Below are positions 31,674-40,107 of a stretch of DNA of 64,000 bases, in pieces (the stretch's first letter is position 1; the number at the start of each line of letters is the position of its first letter). The notes below the pieces were generated by a model. It made no database searches. It had not been told where the DNA came from and was given only the letters and a program-made list of their open reading frames with translations. A program made the position numbers and the translations under genes. The stretch is from an uncultured Lachnospiraceae bacterium (GTDB lineage: Bacteria > Bacillota > Clostridia > Lachnospirales > Lachnospiraceae), in NCBI GenBank assembly GCA_910587155.1, contig CAJULA010000015.1:1-64000 (forward strand), given 5' to 3'.

Positions 31674-33173
31674 TCAACTGGCATCACTTGTTATGCTGGC
31701 AAGGCCGATCAATGTCTGTTCATTGATTTCCTCTGCAGTCACTTCGCCGCTGATCCGGCCTTCCCTCATAACGATAACTCTGTCTGCCACGCCGATGATT
31801 TCCGGCATTTCAGACGATATCATAATGATCGTACCTCCGTTTTCCACGAATTCATTCATCAGCGCATAAAACTCCGATCTGGCATTGACGTCGATTCCTC
31901 TGGTAGGCTCGTCCAGGATGAGGATATTGGAATCCGCAGCCAGCCATTTCCCCAGAATGACTTTCTGTTGGTTGCCGCCGGAAAGTGTTTTCAGTATGGT
32001 GTACATATTCGGCGCTTTGACTCTCAGCTTTTCCATGTAGAGACTGGCCATTTCCTTTTCCCATACCCGGTTGACAAAGCCCAGTGCTTTTTTGTGAGCC
32101 GGCAGACTGGGCAGGGATGTGTTCTCCACGATATTCTTTTCCAGTAAGAGTCCGGTCCTGCGCCTGTCCTCGGTTACAAAGCCGATGTTATGGGCGATGG
32201 CTTCTCTGGGATTGGAAATCTGTACTTCCTGTCCTTCCAGATAAATCTTGCCTGCATCCACTCTGGAAGCACCGAAAATAGCTTCCATGACCTCTGTCCG
32301 CCCGGCTCCCACCAGCCCGGAAAATCCGAGTATCTCTCCTGCATAAGCGGTAAAGGAAATATCCTCAAAGACCCCTTTCCTGCAAAGGCCCTCCACACGG
32401 AGCATTTCCTTGCCCGGTGTATGTTTGTGCTTATTGTAATAGTCACCCATCTCCCGGCCTACCATGCTGGAGACAATCTGTTTCTCGGTTACGTCCGCTA
32501 CCATCATCGTATCCACTTTGCAGCCGTCCCTCAGGACAGTGACGCGTTCGCAGATTTCGGTCAGCTCTTTGAGTCTGTGTGTAATATAAATAATGGAAAC
32601 ATTTTTTTCCTTGAGAATCCGTACCTGTTCGAACAGCGCATCAATCTCGTGTTCTGACAGGGATGAAGTAGGTTCATCCATGACAACGATTTTCGCATTC
32701 TGGGAAATCACTTTGGCAATCTCGATCATCTGCTGCTGGGCCGCATTCAGATAGCCCGCGATCTCCGTCGCTTTTAATTTCACTTTCATGAAATCCAGAA
32801 TGTCCTGTGTTTCTTTATTCATTCTTGCCGCGTCGAGCAGCCCGTTTTTCTTTCTTTTCTCCCGGCCCAGCCATACGTTCTGCGCCACTGTCAGGTCTTT
32901 TGCGATGCTCAGTTCCTGATGGATGACCGCGATACCGGCGTCGATCGCCTGACCCGGCGCGGTAAAATGCATTTCCTTCCCCTCATAAAATATCTGTCCG
33001 GAGGTGGGTATGTACACGCCGGAGATAATCTTGATCAGTGTGGACTTGCCCGCACCATTCTCGCCTACCAGGGTATGTACCTCGCCCGGATAAAAGTCGA
33101 TGGACACATCCGTCAGCGCCTTGACGCCCGGAAATTCCTTGCTTATATTTTTCACCTGTAAAATCGGTTCCAT
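31674..33173 (-). CDS. sugar ABC transporter ATP-binding protein (RbsA type)
   Basis: Double-ATPase subunit of a CUT2 sugar importer, 499 residues. Domain 1 has Walker A VGENGAGKSTLIKI and Walker B IVVMDEPTSSL. Domain 2 has a Walker A-like GFSGLVGAGRTEVMEAIFG, the signature LSGGNQQKVILGKWL and Walker B ILILDEPTRGID. Length and arrangement match RbsA/MglA/XylG. It powers the permease encoded 21 bp downstream; the binding-protein gene precedes it across a hairpin. Confidence 0.94.
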   Translation of the reverse strand: MEPILQVKNISKEFPGVKALTDVSIDFYPGEVHTLVGENGAGKSTLIKIISGVYIPTSGQIFYEGKEMHFTAPGQAIDAGIAVIHQELSIAKDLTVAQNVWLGREKRKKNGLLDAARMNKETQDILDFMKVKLKATEIAGYLNAAQQQMIEIAKVISQNAKIVVMDEPTSSLSEHEIDALFEQVRILKEKNVSIIYITHRLKELTEICERVTVLRDGCKVDTMMVADVTEKQIVSSMVGREMGDYYNKHKHTPGKEMLRVEGLCRKGVFEDISFTAYAGEILGFSGLVGAGRTEVMEAIFGASRVDAGKIYLEGQEVQISNPREAIAHNIGFVTEDRRRTGLLLEKNIVENTSLPSLPAHKKALGFVNRVWEKEMASLYMEKLRVKAPNMYTILKTLSGGNQQKVILGKWLAADSNILILDEPTRGIDVNARSEFYALMNEFVENGGTIIMISSEMPEIIGVADRVIVMREGRISGEVTAEEINEQTLIGLASITSDAS

Positions 33174-33209
33174 AATCTATCCCCCAATGCCCCTGCGTAG
33201 ATACAGGAA

Positions 33210-33244
33210 AAGCCATACAGGCTGCTGTTGGGCCTGTATGGCTT
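33210..33244 (-). terminator. intercistronic hairpin between the binding-protein and ATPase genes
   Basis: AAGCCATACAGGC (33210-33222) pairs perfectly with GCCTGTATGGCTT (33232-33244), and on the minus strand it is followed by TTTCCTG. Such partial terminators keep the binding protein more abundant than the membrane subunits. It lies in the 122-bp gap, which holds no gene. Confidence 0.65.
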
Positions 33245-33295
33245 CCTGTTCCTGAAGCTGTTTCGGGCTTTTCTTCTTATTATAATTACGAATCG

Positions 33296-34336
33296 TTAGT
33301 CAGCAGCATTCTCTTTCGTAATTATGTAAGGCTCAATAAAGATCTGGGCTTCGGTAACAGAGCCGGTGGTCATAAAGTTGATCATTTCATCCACGATCGT
33401 GGAACCGATCACCTTGGGATTCTGAGAAATCTCGGATACCCAGTACTTACCGTTCTCTTCGCTCAGGATTGCTTCTTTTGCTTCCGGGTTACCGTCAAAT
33501 CCGATAATCATACAGTCGGAACCTGCGGCTTTGATGGATGCCATAGCGCCTGTTGCAGCCGGATCACCTACGCAGAATACCGCTTTTACTTCCGGGTTGG
33601 TTGTCAGGATATTTTCCATGATCTTCTGTGCTTCGTTTGCATCACCCTTGTAATCATAGCCGGAGAGCACGTTTCTGTCTGCGCTCTTGAGTGCGTCCAG
33701 TGCACCGTTCTCACGATCGAGGCAGGAAGATGCTGTCGGATAGCCGATGATTGCCACGGTGTCGCCGTCTGCAGTCAGGCGGATCAGTTCCTGGCCGCCC
33801 AGCTCGCCGCCCTTGTAGTTGTCTGTTCCGACAAAGCAGTTAATTGCATCGGATTCTGAGGTACAGTCAAAGGTGAACATTGCCACGCCGTCTGCGTCTG
33901 CATTTTCAATCGCGGGTTTCACGCCTGCCGCATCGTTGCAGGCAAGTGCGATGGCATTGCAGCCGTCTGCGGTCAGTGTCTCAACTTTCTGGGTTGCGAT
34001 AACCGGGTCAAGGCTGGCATCCAGTACAGAGTAGGAGCCGATTCCCTTGGCTTCGCACTCTTCTTCGATACCCTGCTGAATCAGCTGATAAAAGGTATGC
34101 TCAAAAGAGCCTACGACAAAACCAAATTTCATATCTGCCACATCGGCTGCCCCTTCTGCCGGCGCTTCTGCCTCTGCCGCTTCGGTCTCCGCCGGAGCCG
34201 GTGCATCTGCTGCTTCGCTTTCTGCCGGCGCACTTTCCGGAGCGGGAGCCGCTGCCGGCTGCTCTCCTCCGCACCCTGTCAGCATTGTCAATACCATTGA
34301 CATACATACGATTGCGCTTACAAGTTTCTTTTTCAT
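33296..34336 (-). CDS. sugar-binding lipoprotein of the ABC transporter
   Basis: Extracellular substrate-binding lipoprotein (periplasmic-binding-protein-4 family, RbsB-like), 346 residues. The lipobox is LTMLTGCGG, cleaved before Cys22, followed by an Ala/Pro/Glu-rich tether of about 40 residues. The two-lobed binding domain starts at MKFGFVVGSFEHTFYQLIQQ, with VETLTADGCNAIALACNDAA, FTFDCTSESDAINCFVGTDN and KAVFCVGDPAATGAMASIKA in typical positions. It recognises the imported sugar, whose identity cannot be read from sequence. It is the first gene of the operon and has a strong promoter. Confidence 0.93.
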   Translation of the reverse strand: MKKKLVSAIVCMSMVLTMLTGCGGEQPAAAPAPESAPAESEAADAPAPAETEAAEAEAPAEGAADVADMKFGFVVGSFEHTFYQLIQQGIEEECEAKGIGSYSVLDASLDPVIATQKVETLTADGCNAIALACNDAAGVKPAIENADADGVAMFTFDCTSESDAINCFVGTDNYKGGELGGQELIRLTADGDTVAIIGYPTASSCLDRENGALDALKSADRNVLSGYDYKGDANEAQKIMENILTTNPEVKAVFCVGDPAATGAMASIKAAGSDCMIIGFDGNPEAKEAILSEENGKYWVSEISQNPKVIGSTIVDEMINFMTTGSVTEAQIFIEPYIITKENAAD

Positions 34337-34416
34337 CTTTTCCTCCTATACTTGTTATTTTTTACAAAACGATGCGCACTCCAGAATTTTCATTTTCTTC
34401 CTTTTATTTCCAATTC

Positions 34417-34434
34417 TTTCGTTTATTTTCGTTT
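34417..34434. promoter_or_regulatory. direct repeats TTTCGTTT, candidate DeoR operator
   Basis: TTTCGTTT occurs at 34417-34424 and 34427-34434, ten bases apart, just downstream of the promoter -10 for the sugar operon. DeoR/GlpR regulators often bind such AACGAAA repeats, and one is encoded nearby. Confidence 0.5.
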
Positions 34435-34444
34435 TGTTGGTTTT

Positions 34445-34473
34445 ATAATATTTCTTTTTATTTCAAATGTCAA
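34445..34473 (-). promoter_or_regulatory. sigma-A promoter of the sugar operon
   Basis: On the minus strand, -35 TTGACA (34473-34468), a 17-bp spacer and -10 TATTAT (34450-34445), 109 bp before the binding-protein start codon. Confidence 0.8.
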
Positions 34474-34615
34474 TCATTTTTCGACAAGTTATTCTCACTT
34501 TGTATATAATATTCTAATTTTGATTCGAAAATTGTATATTTTGCACAATCATTAATTATTTCCATATTTTGGAAGGTTTCTTTTCGCAGAGCAAATACTA
34601 TAGTTTGAAAGAAAA

Positions 34616-34647
34616 AAGAGGAAGGGAAACGTGTTCCCTGCCCTCTT
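34616..34647 (-). terminator. Rho-independent terminator of the DeoR gene
   Basis: On the minus strand AAGAGGGCAGGGAA pairs with TTCCCTTCCTCTT (one mismatch) around ACACG, followed by TTTTCTTTC. It lies about 325 bp after the DeoR stop, so the transcript has a long 3' end. Bases 34337-34971 carry no gene, only this and the neighbouring sites. Confidence 0.7.
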
Positions 34648-34680
34648 ATCAGACATTTCAATATATTTTTCAGAAAAATA

Positions 34681-34696
34681 GAACCTATATAGGTTC
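34681..34696. promoter_or_regulatory. 16-bp perfect palindrome
   Basis: GAACCTATATAGGTTC, alone in the AT-rich gap between the DeoR gene and the sugar operon; a candidate operator of unknown regulator. Confidence 0.4.
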
Positions 34697-34802
34697 AAAA
34701 TATTCAATAAATTTCATTTCTAATCAAAAAATCGCCTAATAGATCAGACAAATTTCCCTTTTCTCTTTTGTTCTTGTTTCAAATATTTTCCTTTTTCTTT
34801 AT

Positions 34803-34817
34803 TTGGAAACGGTAACA
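34803..34817 (+). promoter_or_regulatory. candidate cre site (CcpA catabolite control)
   Basis: TTGGAAACGGTAACA fits the cre consensus WTGNAANCGNWNNCW at every position. It lies in the regulatory gap of the sugar cluster, about 330 bp upstream of the mapped promoter, which makes a role possible but unproven. Confidence 0.45.
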
Positions 34818-34971
34818 CCACGCGGAATCTCAGATGTGTTGTAAGAATTACAAAGATCTTGTCTCTGCAGCCCAGATTTGTGTCAGTGATCGGGGATTTA
34901 CCACCCCCCCGGATTTTTTTCCTGACCTGCCAGGCTGCAGGTCAAATTTGCTTTCCCGTAAGGATAGATCA

Positions 34972-35733
34972 TCAATACACAGTCACTCCCAGATTGCGGA
35001 TCTTGGCAATGATCTCTTCGTCTGCCTCGGAATCCGTGATCAGACAGTCTATCTCATTCATATCAGCTACTTTAAACAATAATATCCTTCCGAATTTAGA
35101 CGAATCCGCCAGCAGATACTGCTCTCTGCTGTTCTGCATCATATTCCGCTTCACTTCCGCTTCCAGCACATTGGGCGTCGTCACCCCCCTTGCCAGGCTG
35201 ACCCCGTTGCTCCCCATAAAGCATTTGTCCGCATTGATCGAGTTCAATATATTAATCGTATACGGCCCGACACAGGACAATATCTTCTTGCGGTACTGAC
35301 CACCGGTAAACACCACTTCATACTCAGAATTCTCCCGGAATACATCCGCTATGTTAAACGCATTGGTAATAATTGTCAGGCCGTATATTTTCCGCTCCAC
35401 GATCAGCCGGGCCAGCTCCTGTGTGGTGGACCCTGCATCTATGATAAGAGAATTGCCTTCCTCGACAAACTGTATCGCCTTTTCCGCAATCTCCCGTTTG
35501 CGCTCCATATTGACAAATTCTTTTTCGTCCTCCCCCTCTTCCTTCTGGACCAGCCCTGTACTGACCGCACCGCCATACGTTCTTTTGATCTCCCCCCGTT
35601 TGCTCAGTTCATTCAGATCTTTCCGGATCGTAACCGCCGATACCCCAAATACTTCTGATAACTCCGCAACCGTGATCTGCGGCTTCTTTGTAATATACTC
35701 CAGGATTTTCTGTTTTCTTTCATTGTAAAACAA
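34972..35733 (-). CDS. DeoR/GlpR-family transcriptional regulator
   Basis: Repressor of sugar catabolism, 253 residues. The N-terminal winged helix has the family signature from TVAELSEVFGVSAVTIRKDL to GEIKRTYGGAV. The C-terminal sugar-phosphate-sensing domain, related to ribose-5-phosphate isomerase, starts near residue 78 with RKREIAEKAIQFVEEGNSL, DAGSTTQELA and FTGGQYRKKI and contains MGSNGVSLARGVTTPN. It probably controls the downstream sugar operon in response to a phosphorylated intermediate (inference from position). TTTCGTTT repeats at the operon promoter are a candidate site. Confidence 0.92.
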   Translation of the reverse strand: MFYNERKQKILEYITKKPQITVAELSEVFGVSAVTIRKDLNELSKRGEIKRTYGGAVSTGLVQKEEGEDEKEFVNMERKREIAEKAIQFVEEGNSLIIDAGSTTQELARLIVERKIYGLTIITNAFNIADVFRENSEYEVVFTGGQYRKKILSCVGPYTINILNSINADKCFMGSNGVSLARGVTTPNVLEAEVKRNMMQNSREQYLLADSSKFGRILLFKVADMNEIDCLITDSEADEEIIAKIRNLGVTVY

Positions 35734-35857
35734 AGGCGCCGTCCTCCCTTCTCTTTTTCTTTCATGTTAATCCTAATTGCTTTTTGTTGTCAAATTGTTT
35801 TTGGAAATAGGCCCGGCCTCCGGCCATCACAGACTTTCGCTTATCCGCTCAAAAACA

Positions 35858-35888
35858 ACAGGACCGGACGATATCAGTCCGATCCTGT
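35858..35888 (-). terminator. terminator after the broken gene pair
   Basis: On the minus strand ACAGGATCGGAC pairs with GTCCGGTCCTGT (one mismatch), followed by TGTTTTTG. It isolates the DeoR gene from the genes upstream. The rest of 35734-35949 shows no gene. Confidence 0.7.
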
Positions 35889-35949
35889 CTGCAATGTTAT
35901 CATCACTGTCTGTCGTCACGGTTCTGACAGACACCCCTGCAGTCTTCCG

Positions 35950-36244
35950 TTACTGCACTTTCAGAATATCCAGCGCTTTATATGCCTCCACTTTTTCAGC
36001 CACCTGCTCCCAGGTTAAACCGGCGCAGATCAGGTGACAGTCACCCCAGATGCGCGAACGTTCGGCCCGGTTCTGAGGTACCTCCTCCAATGCTCCAGCG
36101 CCGCTGCGGACATAATAATCCGGCGGCAATGCGCAGCCCATCATGCCACGCCCTGGCCAGACCGGCCCAGTCCCCCTTTTTCTGACATGCGACTGCACGC
36201 TCCTGCGGGCTCTGCGCTCCTTTCTTTCCAAATAAATGAAACAT
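35950..36244 (-). pseudogene. frameshifted hypothetical gene
   Basis: The ATG at 36244 opens MFHLFGKKGAQSPQERAVAC then QKKGDWAGLARAWHD, a plausible protein start. That frame then turns into unlikely sequence, while another frame continues sensibly as LICAGLTWEQVAEKVEAYKA to the stop at 35950. A frameshift near 36130-36140 would join the two. I recall similar openings in longer uncharacterised Lachnospiraceae proteins, so this is probably a truncated, broken gene of unknown function. Its start lies inside the end of the preceding broken gene. Confidence 0.5.
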
Positions 36245-37018
36245 AGCCTCTCTCTCCCGTCTTCATAATCTGATCGGCCGCAGTCCTGAAAACCCGGTCA
36301 AAATACGCTTCATCTGACAGGGACCGGTCTGTATAAAACCGGTCTGCCAGTTCCAGAAACATCTCCCGTCCCTTGTCATCCAGCACAAAAACCGCCGTCC
36401 TTCCCGCATACAGATACGTATGGTACTCTGACTGCTCATATTCCATAAACGCGAATATAACATGTCCCTCATCCTCATACAGAGAATCATAAAGCCTCTG
36501 CAGATAATGATGCGCCTCCCGGTCTGTGATTTCCCTGCCCTTCCCGTCAAAAGAGTCACAGATCAGTAAATAGGGCTGTACTCCTGTCCGTTCATAAAAA
36601 TATTCCATCGCCTCCATCACCATCTGTCTGTCAGAAAGCCAGCCCAGACGGTCGTCCAGTACACTTGCTGAACAGATGCAGTCTTCCTGATCAAGTTTTC
36701 CCTGACCTCTGCAGACGGGCCAGTCTGAAAGCCGATATCCCCGACATTATTTTCTCCCGTCCGACCGCCATAGGAAAATGCCGCCATCAACAGCAAACAG
36801 ATGAAAAACGAAATTTCCCGCGAAAACCGTCCATGGCGATCCCCTCTGCCTCCCGGAAGTCTCCTGCCGTCCGGCGGGCAAGGATCATAAAAAGGCCCGC
36901 CTCCCGGATGAGAAGAATACGAATGCCCACCACCCGAATGGTGCCCCGAAAAACCGCCTCCATAGCTGCTCCCACCATTGTCACCGCCGCCCGAATCGCC
37001 GCCACCGCCTCTGCCCAT
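36141..37018 (-). pseudogene. frameshifted Gly-rich membrane protein
   Basis: Starts at ATG 37018 (after GGGGGAG) with a Gly/Ser/His-rich N-terminus, MGRGGGGDSGGGDNGGSSYG, then a membrane helix (REISFFICLLLMAAFSYGG). After the codons for AEVRE the correct reading switches frame at the GGGAAAA run near 36698-36704 and continues KLDQEDCICSASVLDDRLGW, then MEAMEYFYERTGVQPYLLIC and RSLSDEAYFDRVFRTAADQI. Read together these make one protein with a TPM-like extracellular or luminal domain following a Gly-rich segment. One base in a homopolymer-like run separates the frames, so a real mutation and a sequencing error are both possible. The function is unknown. Confidence 0.6.
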
Positions 37019-37060
37019 ATACTCCCCCGCTTTCCGGTCTCGCAAGGCACGCACATGCCA

Positions 37061-37759
37061 CTACGGTTTCTCCTGATTCTGCGCCTTCCTGGCGATCTTT
37101 TTCCAGTTCCAGTAGCCGTAAACTGCATTGCAGAGATTGACAGACTTCATGATAATAATGAGCACCGCGGATCTGTCCCCGGATACGAATACCAGAATCC
37201 ACATCACGATGGACAGCGCATTGACGATCACCCACATCAGCCACTGCTCCGAATAGCGCAGAAGATACAACATACTGGCAATCACTGACACGACTGTAGT
37301 CAGGGAATCCATCAGTGCAAAGTTTCCGCCCATCCAGGCCAGAATCTGTGCATAGGCAAACGTTCCCGCCACCGTCAGCACAATCGTTGCCAGTGCAAAC
37401 CGCACAGTCATGGTACGAAACTTCACTTCACCGCTCTGCGACTGATTCTTCTTCCACATAATGATCGCAGCCGCGCTCACCGGGATGGAGTAAAGCAGAT
37501 TATACATAATCTCTCCATACAGCGGAATACTGAAACAATTGATCGCATAGAGCAGGCTGTTAAGGATGGCAAAATACAGTCCCGCAATCTTGCCCTTGGC
37601 CCCAAGCACCAGATTCAGACTGCTGGACAGCGTCAGCACCAGCATAAACAGGTCTTCCCTGTTGATGGCCCATGCCACAGTCTGAAAAATCAGCACGAAC
37701 GCCAGCCAGGCCTTCTCCAAAGTACTCCAGTCCTCAAAAAACTCTTTGATCCTTTTCAT
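37061..37759 (-). CDS. pnuC: PnuC-family nicotinamide riboside (vitamin) transporter
   Basis: Membrane facilitator of the PnuC/SWEET-like family, 232 residues from ATG 37759 (preceded by GGGGGAG), with seven or eight helices. The signature SEQWLMWVIVNALSIVMWI carries the W-x-x-W and N residues that bind the vitamin in PnuC, and YGYWNWKKIARKA ends the domain. PnuC proteins import nicotinamide riboside, with thiamine and riboflavin variants, and depend on an intracellular kinase to trap the substrate. The start lies inside the end of a PfkB kinase gene (26-bp overlap), suggesting that kinase is the trapping partner. Confidence 0.87.
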   Translation of the reverse strand: MKRIKEFFEDWSTLEKAWLAFVLIFQTVAWAINREDLFMLVLTLSSSLNLVLGAKGKIAGLYFAILNSLLYAINCFSIPLYGEIMYNLLYSIPVSAAAIIMWKKNQSQSGEVKFRTMTVRFALATIVLTVAGTFAYAQILAWMGGNFALMDSLTTVVSVIASMLYLLRYSEQWLMWVIVNALSIVMWILVFVSGDRSAVLIIIMKSVNLCNAVYGYWNWKKIARKAQNQEKP

Positions 37760-38657
37760 TCCACTCCCCCAACCTTTCCTCAAACTGTTCTCTATCCATC
37801 ACCGGCCCCTGTATCCCTACAATCGCCGCCGCAACACGATTGGCAATCCGTATGGCCGTTTCCGTATCATATCCTCCGGAAAGGGAAGCGATCACTGCCC
37901 CCATATGACTGTCTCCCGCGCCGATGGTGTCCGCTACCACTGTCGGTTCGGAGGGTATGCTGTGCAGCGCATTTCCGTCATAAAAAAGTGCCCCTTTGGC
38001 ACCAAGCGTAATAATCACCAGATTTCCCGTGCGATCATACAGGCTTTCGGCCGCCTCCTTTACCCTGTTCTCTCCGGATTCCTCCCCGGCCTCCTTTTCA
38101 TTCAGATGCAGGATGGGATGACACCGATAAATTGCCGCCTTCACCGCCTCCGGGATCTGACCGATCACCGGTCCGGGCGCAAAAAAGAGCTGCTTCCCCC
38201 TGAGGCTTTCCAACCACTGCGCCATCTCCCTGCCGCTATCCCCGCATAGCTGATAGCCTGACACATAAATCTTGTCATACGCCGCGATAGCGATGCCATC
38301 GAACCATTCTTTCCGAAAGGTTGCCTCAATACCCTGCGAAGTAATAAACGTCCTCTCTCCATCCGCCTCCACCAGATCCAGACACCATCCATTGTCCTGA
38401 CTCTCGTCCCGGATCAGTATCTCATACCCGCATCGTTTAAGATGCTGCGCAATCACCGCGGCATAAGGCCCTTTTCCGACAGGCACACACAGATCATGGG
38501 GACAGCCCATATTCCGCAGCGTACCCGCCACATTATAGGCACAGCCGCCTATTATCATATCAGACTCCCTGCACAGCACATCCTCTCCTGTTTTCGGCAG
38601 GGCATCCAGCTTCATCAGCATCTCAAACATCGCCGATCCGATTACCAGTGTTTTCAT
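37734..38657 (-). CDS. PfkB-family kinase overlapping pnuC
   Basis: Ribokinase-family kinase of 307 residues from ATG 38657 (MKTLVIGSAMFEMLMKLDAL). Signature 1 is GGCAYNVAGTLRNMG and the catalytic motif is ADTIGAGDSHMGAVIASL, with the base Asp. LFFAPGPVIGQIP and the anion-hole lid are typical. In sequence it could act on a sugar or a nucleoside. Its 3' end overlaps the PnuC transporter start, so the pair may import and phosphorylate the same ribosylated vitamin. A ribokinase-fold nicotinamide riboside kinase would be unusual, since known ones are NadR or NRK proteins. A nucleoside or pyridoxal-type role remains possible. Confidence 0.82.
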   Translation of the reverse strand: MKTLVIGSAMFEMLMKLDALPKTGEDVLCRESDMIIGGCAYNVAGTLRNMGCPHDLCVPVGKGPYAAVIAQHLKRCGYEILIRDESQDNGWCLDLVEADGERTFITSQGIEATFRKEWFDGIAIAAYDKIYVSGYQLCGDSGREMAQWLESLRGKQLFFAPGPVIGQIPEAVKAAIYRCHPILHLNEKEAGEESGENRVKEAAESLYDRTGNLVIITLGAKGALFYDGNALHSIPSEPTVVADTIGAGDSHMGAVIASLSGGYDTETAIRIANRVAAAIVGIQGPVMDREQFEERLGEWNEKDQRVF

Positions 38658-38720
38658 TGATCCCCCCTCTTTTGTAACGGCGCCGCCGGACAAGCCCGCC
38701 TTCGCCATTATGTTATCCCT

Positions 38721-39389
38721 CTATTTTACAATTGCCATCCTTTCATTTTCCGTCCCGGCCACCGTATGATTCGCATAAGTATCCCACGTGGGCTCATAGT
38801 CGTCGGTTGCCTGATTGCCCCACATATCCCAACCTTTACGAATCCCTCTTGCAAAAAGTTCAATCCTGGGGCCTTGACTGCATGCCTCAATAATCGGTAT
38901 GATTTCATCCGGCTTACGGCTGTGTTCCCGCTTCATACTACGGATCAGATTTACCTGTGATCTTGCCGGTTGCAATGTTCGATTCGGAGCACTGTTTTTC
39001 TTAATTCCAAATAAAATCAATTCCGTTACATTTCTGAAATAAAACCCAACTCCCCGGCCATCCGGCCCCCCATCTTTTCGAACTTTCTCCCAGACAATAT
39101 TTCCTTTATACTCAAACCCCCATGCATCCATAACAGAAAGTCCATCCGGGAGCAGAGCGTTCGGAACCCATAAATACAGATGCGCCTTTTCATCGGTTAT
39201 ATCCGCAACAGGCAATGCTTTGATTTCCTGAATTGTCATTGTTTCATACCGCATAAGGCGTTTATGCTCGGGAGCCACTTTACCTGTTCTGTTCTGAAAC
39301 TGCCATGGAGGATCCGCATAAATCGTATTATATTTCTTTTCTTTTGTAAATGTTCGTAAGTCTCGTATAGTACTCTTCAAATCTGCCAT
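38721..39389 (-). CDS. MT-A70-family DNA adenine methyltransferase of a type II R-M system
   Basis: SAM-dependent N6-adenine methyltransferase of 222 residues (ATG 39389, with GGAATG/GGAAG upstream; it overlaps the nuclease gene by 62 bp). It has the catalytic motif YNTIYADPPWQFQ (D-P-P-W), the helix LPVADITDEKAHLYLWVPNA, and HSRKPDEIIPIIEAC, with the E-x-F-AR end in RIELFARGIRKGWDMWGNQ. MT-A70 enzymes act as protective methylases in several Firmicutes restriction systems. The overlapping BglII-like nuclease makes that role likely, implying that the methylated site contains GATC. Confidence 0.88.
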   Translation of the reverse strand: MADLKSTIRDLRTFTKEKKYNTIYADPPWQFQNRTGKVAPEHKRLMRYETMTIQEIKALPVADITDEKAHLYLWVPNALLPDGLSVMDAWGFEYKGNIVWEKVRKDGGPDGRGVGFYFRNVTELILFGIKKNSAPNRTLQPARSQVNLIRSMKREHSRKPDEIIPIIEACSQGPRIELFARGIRKGWDMWGNQATDDYEPTWDTYANHTVAGTENERMAIVK

Positions 39390-40056
39390 GCTCTTCCACG
39401 CATTCCTTTCCAATTCCAATTGCCAAAATCGGACATCCCCCGTTACGGCGTGAATCAAGCCGATAAATAAGTTTGCCTATCCATGTCGTGCTGGCTCCAT
39501 ATTTTTTTATAACAGGCTGGCCATTTTTATCCTTTAGCTGTCTAAATATATCATTAAGATTTTCTGCTCTTGTTACAATAATTCCCACATCAATCAGACC
39601 ACAGTCGAAATAAGTTCTCATAGCCAATAAGTCTCTGTCAAAGGTTTGATCCTTACTGTTCCATTCCAGATCGAAAGCGACTCTGTTTTTCAAAAAATCT
39701 ATATTATGCCCGTCAATGTATCCCTCAATGGTTTCCGTCTCAAATGGCTCGTCTGAAAAATGTCCTCTTCGCTGAACAGTCTGACGCGGATATTTCTTTA
39801 CAATCAAATCACCACTGATCCGTATTTCCCGCCAGCCATACGGATACAAAACCTCATCAAACTTTTTGGGTATCGGTGATTCATTTCCTCCCGCTTTTGT
39901 TATATCATCTAAAGTAAGCTGTAGTTTCCGCAAGCTGTCCTGTATTTCATTCCATTCTTCCGCAAAGGCATCATGCAGAATTTCCAACGCATGTCCATAG
40001 TTATGGAATTCAAACTTATCTAAAATCTCTTCATCTATGTATTTCCTGATATCCAT
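39328..40056 (-). CDS. BglII/BstYI-like type II restriction endonuclease
   Basis: PD-(D/E)XK-type endonuclease of 242 residues. The central stretch NRVAFDLEWNSKDQTFDRDL followed by MRTYFDCGLIDVGIIVTRAE matches the core of the BglII/BstYI family, whose members cut AGATCT or RGATCY. The Glu of EWN and the preceding Asp are the expected metal ligands (BglII has E-x-Q, here E-x-N). The N-terminal half (HALEILHDAFAEEWNEIQDS) is the helical region. Site specificity is inferred only. The gene precedes and overlaps its methylase, and AGATCT sites exist in this window (for example near 12100 and 23780), as expected if the DNA is protected. Confidence 0.8.
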   Translation of the reverse strand: MDIRKYIDEEILDKFEFHNYGHALEILHDAFAEEWNEIQDSLRKLQLTLDDITKAGGNESPIPKKFDEVLYPYGWREIRISGDLIVKKYPRQTVQRRGHFSDEPFETETIEGYIDGHNIDFLKNRVAFDLEWNSKDQTFDRDLLAMRTYFDCGLIDVGIIVTRAENLNDIFRQLKDKNGQPVIKKYGASTTWIGKLIYRLDSRRNGGCPILAIGIGKECVEEHGRFEEYYTRLTNIYKRKEI

Positions 40057-40107
40057 CGTCCATCCTCTTCAGGCCTTGTCATGATATATCACCTACAACA
40101 GGCTTCT

